Source of the DNA: Rhizobium sp. Q54 | Lineage (GTDB): Bacteria > Pseudomonadota > Alphaproteobacteria > Rhizobiales > Beijerinckiaceae | Direction: 5' to 3' | Assembly: GCA_945901195.1 (NCBI GenBank) | Contig: CAMDKB010000139.1 | Span: 1-10,207 of the forward strand | DNA: 10,207 nucleotides | Part shown: one piece after another, positions 1-6,800 of the stretch | Layout of the letters: every line of letters starts with the position of its first letter | How positions within the stretch are numbered: position 1 is the stretch's first letter | Made by a program: the position numbers and the translations under genes | The notes under the pieces: model-generated | Seen by the model: only the letters and a program-made list of their open reading frames with translations | The model's database searches: none | Told to the model about the DNA's origin: nothing

Positions 1-594
1 CTGGTCGGTTGCATCGTGGCACAGCAGGGCATTTTCCAGTTGCGGCAGTTCGGTGCAGCGGCTTTCGCGGTCGATCTCATCGGTATTCTCGTGTTGCGTG
101 AACTGGCTGTGCTGCTGACTTCAATCATGGTTGCAGGCCGGAGTGGCTCGGCGATCACGGCGGAAATCGGTTCGATGAAGATGCGCGAGGAAATTGATGC
201 GCTGCGCGTGATGGGGCTGGACCCCATTGAAGTGTTGGTCTTGCCGCGTGTCATCGCGCTCATCATCTCGATGCCGTTACTGACTTTTCTGGCTGATATT
301 TCCGCGCTTTTCGGCGGCATGCTGATTGCCTGGAGCTATGGAGACATTTCGCCGGAGGTTTTCATGGCGCGTCTGAAAAGCGCCATTGCCATGAATACGT
401 TTCTCGTGGGTTTGATCAAGGCGCCGTTTATGGCGCTTGTCATCGGCGTTATTGCTGCGGTTGAGGGCTTTGGTGTGCAGGGTTCGGCAGAATCGCTGGG
501 GCGTCAGGTCACGGCGTCTGTCGTCAAATCGATCTTCATGGTGATTGTGGTGGACGGTCTGTTCGCCATGTTCTTTGCTGCAATCAAATATTGA
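1..594 (+). CDS. mlaE: MlaE-family lipid transport permease (3' part; 5' end outside window)
   Basis: This is the inner-membrane permease of an MCE/Mla-type ABC transporter for phospholipid trafficking between inner and outer membranes. The reading frame is open from the first base, so the gene is cut by the window edge; 197 residues remain. An in-frame GTG at 16 is just an internal codon. The MlaE (DUF140) signature is clear in fragment residues 41-80: a GRSGSA segment, then the EIGSMK and EEIDALRVMGLDP motifs. Hydrophobic segments follow at about 83-112, 132-154 and 172-195, as in the C-terminal two thirds of the family. Family members in this order are often longer, with an N-terminal STAS-like domain, but that part cannot be seen here. 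The stop lies 7 bp before mlaF, so the two are probably co-transcribed and translationally coupled. The family call is secure; the exact substrate is inferred. Confidence 0.93.
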   Translation: MVGCIVAQQGIFQLRQFGAAAFAVDLIGILVLRELAVLLTSIMVAGRSGSAITAEIGSMKMREEIDALRVMGLDPIEVLVLPRVIALIISMPLLTFLADISALFGGMLIAWSYGDISPEVFMARLKSAIAMNTFLVGLIKAPFMALVIGVIAAVEGFGVQGSAESLGRQVTASVVKSIFMVIVVDGLFAMFFAAIKY

Positions 595-601
595 GGGCGG
601 C

Positions 602-1453
602 ATGAGCCAGACACAATCAGAACCGATGAACGACGATCCGGCGATGTCGCCCGAAGCCCGGCGCGCGCCGGCCGATGAACCTGACATCATCATCCGTGTG
701 CGTGACCTTGTTGTCGCGTTCGGTGAGAAAGTTATTCTGGACGGGCTCAACCTCGATGTGCGGCGTGGCGAAGTTCTGGGCTTCGTCGGTGGTTCGGGCA
801 CCGGCAAATCGGTCTTGACGCGGACGATCCTTGGACTGGTGCAAAAACGAAGCGGTACGATCGAAGTTTTCGGACGCAATCTCGACGAAGTGGACACGGA
901 GGAAGCCAAAACTTTCGAGCGCCGCTGGGGTGTGCTGTTTCAGCATGGCGCGCTGTTCTCCGGGTTGACCGTGGGTCAGAATGTGCAGGTGCCCATGCGC
1001 GAATATCTTGATATCTCGCAAGGCCTCATGGACGAACTGGCGATGCTGAAGCTCGACATGGTGGGGCTTCCGCGCGATGCGGCTATGAAGTTTCCTTCCG
1101 AACTCTCCGGTGGCATGATCAAAAGAGCCGCGCTCGCCCGCGCCTTGGCGCTCGATCCCGATATTCTTTTTCTGGATGAGCCGACCTCCGGACTTGACCC
1201 TATCGGCGCAGCCGATTTCGATGATCTCATCCGCACACTGCAGAAAACATTGGGACTGACCGTATTCATGGTCACGCACGATCTGGATTCGCTCTACTCG
1301 ATCTGCGACCGTATTGCAGCGCTTGCCGACAAGAAAATCATAGCCACAGGTACAATTCAGGACATGCTGGCGGCGGAACATCCGTGGTTGCGGTCCTATT
1401 TCCACGGAACACGATCACGGCAGGCGCTGGCGAGCCAGCCTCCGGGAACGTAG
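602..1453 (+). CDS. mlaF: MlaF-family ABC transporter ATP-binding protein
   Basis: This cytoplasmic ATPase powers the MlaE permease. From the ATG at 602 it has 283 residues. That start sits directly behind a purine-rich GAGGGCGG at 593-600; the in-frame upstream start at 545 would overlap mlaE and lacks support. All nucleotide-binding motifs are present: Walker A GGSGTGKS at 63-70, Q-loop Gln114, signature LSGGM at 168-172, Walker B ILFLDEP at 188-194, the D-loop SGLDP, and the switch histidine in THD at 226. The LSGGM signature followed by KRAALARAL is typical of MlaF rather than of importer ATPases. About 28 N-terminal residues before the ATPase core are polar and low in complexity. It belongs to the mlaE-mlaF transcription unit and lies upstream of mlaD, completing the MlaF-MlaE-MlaD set. 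Confidence 0.95.
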   Translation: MSQTQSEPMNDDPAMSPEARRAPADEPDIIIRVRDLVVAFGEKVILDGLNLDVRRGEVLGFVGGSGTGKSVLTRTILGLVQKRSGTIEVFGRNLDEVDTEEAKTFERRWGVLFQHGALFSGLTVGQNVQVPMREYLDISQGLMDELAMLKLDMVGLPRDAAMKFPSELSGGMIKRAALARALALDPDILFLDEPTSGLDPIGAADFDDLIRTLQKTLGLTVFMVTHDLDSLYSICDRIAALADKKIIATGTIQDMLAAEHPWLRSYFHGTRSRQALASQPPGT

Positions 1454-1512
1454 CGCCAGAATTGCGCCCACGCTGAGGGCAAGCCTTGAAATAGCCCAGA
1501 AATCAATCCAGT

Positions 1513-1542
1513 TTGGCAATAGGCGCGCTCAAATGTTATGAT
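1513..1542 (+). promoter_or_regulatory. Candidate sigma70-type promoter for mlaD
   Basis: A TTGGCA box (1513-1518) and a TATGAT box (1537-1542) are separated by 18 bp, each matching five of six consensus bases. Transcription would begin near 1549, leaving a leader of about 60 nt before the ATG at 1609. This would let mlaD and the downstream gene be expressed independently of mlaEF. It is seen as a sequence match only; alphaproteobacterial promoters tolerate much variation. Confidence 0.5.
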
Positions 1543-1608
1543 GCAGATTGAGAGTTGCGCAATCAATCCCTTGTTTCTCCGTACTCCCGCAAAATCGGTG
1601 CCCTTGTC

Positions 1609-2934
1609 ATGGAAACGCGTGCCAACCATGCTGTGATTGGTCTTTTTACCCTGGCGGTGCTCTCGATAGCGTTCATGTTCGTCTACTGGTTTTCGGGTGG
1701 GCGGGCGCAGTCGGGGATCAAGTCCTATCAGATATTATTCGGCTCTTCGGTCTCCGGGCTTTCCCGTGGTGCGCAGGTGAATTTCAATGGCGTGCGCGTT
1801 GGTGAAGTCACCAAGATCGGGCTCGTGCCTAATGACCCCGGCAAGGTTGCAGCGCAGATCGATATCGAAGCGACCACGCCAATCAAATCGGACACCAAGG
1901 TCCGTCTCGAGTTTCAAGGCTTGACCGGCGTGGCGTCAATTGCATTGACCGGCGGCAGCCAGGACGCGGCTGCCCTGGTGGCTACGGACGGACGCCCGGC
2001 TGTGCTGAGCGCAGATTCGTCGGATTTCCAGAACGTGCTTGAAGCGTTGCAGAAAATTGCCGGCAAGGCCGACGCCACAATAACCCGGATCGACCAGTTG
2101 ATTTCAGAAAACGCCGGACCGATTTCCAGTACAATCAAGAACGCCGAGACTTTTTCAAAGGCGCTCTCGGACAACTCCGATGGCATCAAATCTTTCATGA
2201 CCTCGATTTCGGCTCTTGGCAAAACCATCGAGCCTGTCGCGGTCAACCTGCAGGAGCTGACCAAAAATATAAATGATCGCATCAAGGCGATTGATACAGA
2301 TCAGCTGAAGAAGCTGTTCGACGATGGCAGCAAGCTGGCCGGACAACTCGACAAGCTGGTCACCGATAATTCAAGTTCGATCACGGCCACATTGAAAAAC
2401 GTGGAAGCCTTTTCCGGCGCTCTGGCCGAGAACAAGGATGGCGTAAAGCTTTTCATCACCTCTGTTGCCAATCTCGGCAAGACGCTTGAACCGACAATCG
2501 CCAATATCGAGAGACTTACCAAAGATATTGGAACGCGCGTGGACGCTATTGATCCTGCGCGAATCAAATCGATCATGACGAATACCGATACGCTTGCAGC
2601 GACTTTGCGGGGTTCGGCCGACAAGCTCGATAAAGTGCTCACGGGAGTCGATAAATTGCTGGGCAGTGGCGACACCAAGAGCGTGATTGCCGAAATATCA
2701 GATGCCGCCAAAGCGTTCAGGATACTGTCCACAAATCTCGACAAGAGAACCGCTGAACTGACCGCGAGTCTTAAGCAGTTCACAGGTCCAGGGCTTCGCC
2801 AGTATGAGGCTTTCGCCAGTGACGGCCGACGCACGCTGGAACAGATCAACCGCACCGTGCGTTCTATCGAGAAGAACCCGCAACAGTTCATTTATGGGGC
2901 CAAGCCCACTGTACCCGAGTACAGTGGGCGATAA
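1609..2934 (+). CDS. mlaD: MlaD-family MCE-domain protein with long helical C-terminus
   Basis: This membrane-anchored periplasmic MCE protein binds and passes lipid on behalf of the MlaEF transporter. I chose the ATG at 1609 (441 residues) because METRAN followed by a hydrophobic stretch is the usual start of this family. An in-frame TTG at 1555 would add 18 atypical residues and lies almost on the predicted transcription start. One transmembrane helix spans about residues 8-28. The MCE domain covers about 37-117, including SGLSRGAQVNFNGVRVGEV and the EFQGLTGVASIALTGG segment. Residues 140-425 are predicted helical and contain two copies of a 65-residue segment (165-229 and 251-315). The C-terminal NPQQFIYG...VPEY motif resembles the end of other alphaproteobacterial MCE proteins. 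It is much longer than E. coli MlaD (about 183 residues). The last codons overlap a perfect hairpin. Confidence 0.92.
   Translation: METRANHAVIGLFTLAVLSIAFMFVYWFSGGRAQSGIKSYQILFGSSVSGLSRGAQVNFNGVRVGEVTKIGLVPNDPGKVAAQIDIEATTPIKSDTKVRLEFQGLTGVASIALTGGSQDAAALVATDGRPAVLSADSSDFQNVLEALQKIAGKADATITRIDQLISENAGPISSTIKNAETFSKALSDNSDGIKSFMTSISALGKTIEPVAVNLQELTKNINDRIKAIDTDQLKKLFDDGSKLAGQLDKLVTDNSSSITATLKNVEAFSGALAENKDGVKLFITSVANLGKTLEPTIANIERLTKDIGTRVDAIDPARIKSIMTNTDTLAATLRGSADKLDKVLTGVDKLLGSGDTKSVIAEISDAAKAFRILSTNLDKRTAELTASLKQFTGPGLRQYEAFASDGRRTLEQINRTVRSIEKNPQQFIYGAKPTVPEYSGR
2101..2553 (+). repeat. Tandem internal duplication within mlaD
   Basis: Residues 165-229 (2101-2295) and 251-315 (2359-2553) of MlaD align without gaps at an offset of 86 residues. 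By hand count 32 of 65 positions are identical. Shared landmarks are the TxKN, AL..N.DG.K, LGKT.EP and R..AID segments. The repeat is recognisable in protein but diverged in DNA, which suggests an old duplication that lengthened the helical region. Confidence 0.85.
2904..2929 (+). other. Perfect stem-loop at the 3' end of mlaD
   Basis: The arms GCCCACTGTAC (2904-2914) and GTACAGTGGGC (2919-2929) are exact reverse complements, with a four-base CCGA loop. The structure ends three bases before the end of the mlaD stop codon (2932-2934) and covers codons 432-440. No T-tract follows, so it is not a classical intrinsic terminator. It could stabilise the mRNA 3' end, act as a Rho-linked terminator, or be a dyad operator. 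The pairing is directly seen; the role is unknown. Confidence 0.7.
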
Positions 2935-2957
2935 TGTACCGTCCGGAACTGCGGGCC

Positions 2958-2982
2958 AGTGTGTTAAGCTGGACACACTTTT
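2958..2982 (+). terminator. Possible weak intrinsic terminator between mlaD and the lipoprotein gene
   Basis: AGTGTGT (2958-2964) pairs with ACACACT (2973-2979) across an 8-nt loop, followed immediately by a short T-run (2979-2982). The 7-bp stem has only three G-C pairs and the T-run is short, so termination would be partial at best. It overlaps the candidate promoter of the next gene, so the two readings may compete. Confidence 0.35.
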
Positions 2983-2997
2983 CGCGATCAATATGAT
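2970..2997 (+). promoter_or_regulatory. Candidate promoter for the auxiliary lipoprotein gene
   Basis: TGGACA (2970-2975) and TATGAT (2992-2997) are spaced by 16 bp, each matching five of six consensus positions. They lie in a locally AT-rich stretch just upstream of the TTG start at 3039. The -35 box falls inside the right half of the weak hairpin described at 2958-2982. This is a sequence match only. Confidence 0.4.
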
Positions 2998-3026
2998 ATA
3001 CAATAGGTTTGGCTCCGATCTGGGGC

Positions 3027-3031
3027 AGGAG
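3027..3031 (+). promoter_or_regulatory. Ribosome binding site that fixes the TTG start at 3039
   Basis: AGGAG is followed by a 7-nt spacer and then TTG at 3039-3041. The alternative TTG at 3009 has no comparable Shine-Dalgarno sequence, so this site decides the start of the lipoprotein gene. Confidence 0.65.
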
Positions 3032-3038
3032 TTGGGAA

Positions 3039-3659
3039 TTGAGCAGGGCCCGGGCTACGTATAAGTCTGGAGAAACACTGAGTTGGCGCGCAGCAATTCG
3101 CGCCGGCGGGGTTTCGCTCGCCCTTGGGCTAGCGGGATGTGGCGGCATTACGCTTGATTCCTATTCTCTGACCGCGCCACGGGACGGTATCCATGGCCGG
3201 GCAAGCACCCGGCAGATGTATGTGACCGAACCGGTTGCCGGTTCACCCTACGATAGTGAGCGAATTGTGGTGACCACCGCCCCAGGCGAAGTGGCTTATC
3301 TCAAGGGCGCACAATGGATAGAGCGCCTGCCGCGACATATCCAGACGATGATGATTCAATCGTTCGAGAATGGGCGGTTACTCCGATCCGTAGGCCGTCC
3401 GGGCGAACGCTTCGTGGCTCAGGTCAGTCTCAATACCGAAATTCGCCGTTTCGATATTGATGTGACCTCGCGTGAGGCAATTGTCGAAATCTCTGCGAAG
3501 ATCATTGCTGAAAGCAGCGGCCGGATTATTGCCGCGCGCATTTTTTCTGCTCGAACACCAGGCAGCGCCCAGGATGGCAAGTCGGCTTCGGCTGCACTGG
3601 ACGACGCTTTGGCGCGTACGTTGCGGGAAATCGTCGCCTGGGCATCGGCGCAAGGCTGA
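3039..3659 (+). CDS. ABC-type transport auxiliary lipoprotein (PqiC/DUF330-like)
   Basis: This is a probable outer-membrane or periplasmic lipoprotein that partners the MCE complex encoded upstream. The chosen TTG start gives 206 residues; an AGGAG site seven bases upstream supports it over the in-frame TTG at 3009. The N-terminus carries basic residues, a hydrophobic stretch at 22-32 and a lipobox LAGC with the modified cysteine at 34. The mature part begins with a short Tyr-containing strand (SYSLTAP) and continues with the ABC_trans_aux pattern: a strand with SERIVV (73-78), an EVAYLKGAQW segment ending at Trp93, RLP at 96-98, and a late beta-rich part with FDIDV and IIAARIFSA. No transmembrane helix follows the cysteine. 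In related loci this lipoprotein follows the MCE gene, as PqiC follows PqiB. The family call is good; its exact role in lipid transfer is inferred. Confidence 0.82.
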   Translation: MSRARATYKSGETLSWRAAIRAGGVSLALGLAGCGGITLDSYSLTAPRDGIHGRASTRQMYVTEPVAGSPYDSERIVVTTAPGEVAYLKGAQWIERLPRHIQTMMIQSFENGRLLRSVGRPGERFVAQVSLNTEIRRFDIDVTSREAIVEISAKIIAESSGRIIAARIFSARTPGSAQDGKSASAALDDALARTLREIVAWASAQG

Positions 3660-3776
3660 GGCCTGAAAACCTTCAACCTCTGGCAGGTCATACCAAGCGC
3701 GGTTGCTATTGACTCAGGATCAATCGAAACATCGGGCGCAACAGCCAATTCCAGACAAAGAACCGCGCGCGTCGCG

Positions 3777-3833
3777 CTTGCCCATGCAAGGGAGGCTTGC
3801 CTCATGTGAAGAGGCTTGCCTCAGCGCATGCGC
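3777..3833. repeat. 19-bp-period repeat cluster with small palindromes between convergent genes
   Basis: CTTGCC occurs at 3777, 3796 and 3815, exactly 19 bp apart. The last two copies share the 13-mer GAGGCTTGCCTCA (3792-3804 and 3811-3823), whose first 12 bases form a perfect dyad (GAGGC-TT-GCCTC). CTTGC/GCAAG (3777-3781, 3786-3790) and the 10-bp palindrome GCGCATGCGC (3824-3833) flank it. The cluster ends next to the stop codon of the giant minus-strand gene. Stem-loops here could terminate transcription from both sides, although no T-tract is present. The rest of the gap (3660-3776) shows no gene. Confidence 0.55.
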
Positions 3834-3834
3834 A

Positions 3835-6800
3835 TTACATGCTGGCGAAGCGGCCCGAAGCATGGCCCAGCATTGTGTAGACCTTGCCCGTGTCTGACGT
3901 CAGATAGGAGCGCAACAGCGAGCCGTCCCGGTCTTCGCGGCTGATTTCATTCAGCAAGCGTTCGAATTCCTGATTGTAACGGTCAACAGTGTCGCGGAAC
4001 TCCGCATCGGCGCGATAGCGGCGCTGAATATCGTCAAAGGTCTGCTGACCCTTGGCCGTGTAGATGCGACGGCTGAAGATATTCTGGTCGCCACGGTAAT
4101 AACGCTGCCACAATTCTTCGACCGCAGGCGTCTCGATCATCCGCGCGATGTCAAGGGAAATGGCGTCCAGCGAGTCCACAGCGCGGGCAGGGGCTGCGGC
4201 AGGCGCTGGGGCTCGCGGGGTGTCGTCTTCCGAGGCGCGGGCCAGGAGGTCCGTGATCCAGCCATTGGCGACCGGCGGGGTAGTAGCAACAGCGGGCCTT
4301 GCAGCGGCGGGCGCCGGCACAACAGCGCGGGCCGCTGGCGCAGGAGCGGCTGGTGTCACTGTCGCCGGGCGCGGCCTTTGAAGCTCGGCGCGGGGTGGCG
4401 CTTGAACAGGCTCGGAGCGCAGCGGGGTCAAACTGACCGCCGCCCGTGCTGGTTCTGCACGCCGGGCTGGCGCTTCGGCGACATCGTAGGCCCGGCCGGA
4501 GCGGGCGACGATCTCGGTCAATTCGTTCAGCGCGCGTATCTGGTCGGCAACGACACGGCGCATGGTATCGGTCTGTTCAGACGCGTCGCGCGGCAATTCG
4601 CGTGCGCCACGTTGCAATTGTTTGCGGGTCTCGTCGAGTTCCTGCTGGATTTCGCCAGCCATGCCCCGAATTTCCTGTGTCGCAGCACGGAAACGATCGA
4701 CAGAGCCGGTGAAGATCTGCGTCAACTCGTTGCTGGCCTGCTGATAGGTTTCGCGCAGGGCTGCGGCAGTGCGTTCGCGTTCCTTGCCCGTGGTGACGCG
4801 GACTTCGTCGAACTGACGGGCGATCAGGCCTGAGACATCTTGCGTGGCTTCGCCGAGGTAAGCGCCGATTTCCTTGGCGCGATTTTCAGCTTGTTGGAAG
4901 GAGTCGGCAATATGGGTCTGGAATGCCGTGACGATGGATTCAAATTCGCGGGCGCGCTCGGCAGCCATCGCAGCCATTGAATCCAGATTCTGTTGTCGTG
5001 AGGCCAGGCCGGATTCAAAATCCTCGTGCACCTGAACCAGCGTGCGCGCGTTTTGTGTCAGATCGCCTTTGCTCTGTTCGAGGCGTGTAGTCAGGGTTGC
5101 GGCGCTTTCGAGCGTTGCAGTTGCTGACTTGTCGATATCGGTGACCTGAACCGCGATGGCATCCAGCGTGGTACGGAAATCGTCGATCCGCTTGCCGAGG
5201 GCCTCCTCGACCGACAGCAAATTACCGCCTGATTGCCGGACCAGACCGTCAAGCAGCGAGTTGGCTTTCCCAAGGCCGACGAGCACACCAGTCAATTCAT
5301 CCCGCAGGCGTTCATTCGTGCTGGTGAGCGCGGTGATCGAATTGCCGGAACTTGTTTCGATTGTGTGCTGCAGGTTTGATGCCGATTCAAGGATTGTTCC
5401 TGCGATTTCCTTCTGGCGCGCATCGATCTCGACAATGATGGAATTGCCGGTTGCCGTGACAGTTCTGGTAAGAGCTTCGCCAGCGGCGCTGATTTCGCTG
5501 ACAAGTTCGCTACCCCGTTTCGACATGAGTTCGACGAGCATCGGCCCGTTGATGTCGAGCAATTGGTGAAACTCACCCGTCCGCGAACTGATGGAGGCGT
5601 TGAAGTCATCAATGCGGCCCGAGAGCACCTTGTTGATTTCTTCTGTGTTGATGGCGTCCTGAACCTTTGTGACGCCTTCGCTGAGAACACGAGCTACGTC
5701 GATGGCGCTGCGCGCCAGGTTCTCGCTCAAGGTGCGCGCGCGCGTATCCAGACCCTCATCAATCCTGCCGACCAGATGCGCCAGAGATTCGGTGACCGCA
5801 GTGGTGCGCGCATTTGCTTTTTCCTCGAACTCTTTCGTTCGGGCATCAAGCGCTTCTGCAATGGTTGTGGATGTTCGCGTAGCGATTTCATCGAGGTTGG
5901 TCACGCTTTGCTTGACGATACTGGCAATGCGGCGTTGACCGGCGAGCGAAACCGTTTCCATGGATTTGGCGCGTTCGTCCAGAGTTGTGGACAATTGGGT
6001 GACGCCCCGTTCGGTGGCTTCTTCGACAGATTTTATGCGTGCGTCCAGCGCACTCTCGAGGGCAGTGGCCCTGCGAGTCGCCGTTTCGTCGAGACTCTGG
6101 ATGCGGGTATCCAAGGCAGACACTAACTCGGTCATGCCACGGGCAGCACTCTGTGTAGCCGTCTGTATGCGTGCGTCGAGTGTGATCGCAATTTCTTCTG
6201 CACCACGCGAAGCGATATCGCCCACCAGTTTGACGCGATCATCAAGAGCGGCAGCCAGTTCCGCCGTCCCGCGGCTGGCAACGTCTTCGATGGTTTTGAT
6301 GCGTGAATCGAACGCGTCGACGATGCTCTGGGACTTTTGTGTCACCGTCGCATCCAGTGCGCCGACGCTCGTCTTGATGGCTTCGGCCGCTTCACGAGCG
6401 CGGGTGAGCGCGATTTCGCCGAATGCGGAAATGCGCTGATCGATAAGTCCGGAGACTTTGCCGCTTGTCTGGGTAGCTATATTTTCAAAGCTTTCCAGCT
6501 TGTCCTGAACCGATTGAGACAGAGCATAAGTGCGTTCCGTGGCGATTGTGTCGAAAGTCTCGATCTGCGTCTGGAACACATTTGCGATCTGGCCGGCTGT
6601 GACTGTCGCCTTGGAGTCGAATTCTCGGACGCGGCTCTCCAGCAATTCGGCGGCTTCGTGCGTGCGTTCGGTCAACTTGTCGGTGAATGCTGCGGCGTGG
6701 GTGGTGAATGCATATTCCACAGAACCAAGTTTTTCGCTGACGGTGCTGGTGAAAAGCCCCGCGTGGACACCTATCCGTTCGGTGATGGCGCCCCCATGGG

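Noticed and set aside
545..601. Longer start for mlaF at 545
   Set aside because: It would overlap mlaE by 50 bases and add 19 residues unlike the family; the ATG at 602 has a good purine-rich site right upstream.
277..1405. Minus-strand frames opposite mlaE and mlaF
   Set aside because: They lie antisense to two genes with complete family motifs and show no recognisable domain.
1555..1608. TTG start for mlaD at 1555
   Set aside because: It adds 18 residues before the conserved METRAN start and lies at the predicted transcription start, leaving almost no leader.
3009..3038. TTG start for the lipoprotein at 3009
   Set aside because: There is no Shine-Dalgarno sequence before it, whereas AGGAG is well placed for the TTG at 3039 and the resulting signal peptide has a normal length.
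3703..3897. 64-codon plus-strand frame across the 19-bp repeats
   Set aside because: It runs over the end of the giant gene, has no ribosome site, and its apparent pattern comes from the DNA repeats.
5563..6126. Long plus-strand frames opposite the giant gene, such as 5563-6126 and 8194-9000
   Set aside because: They are antisense shadows produced by the repetitive codon pattern of the giant gene. Their proteins are compositionally odd and lack ribosome sites or family motifs.
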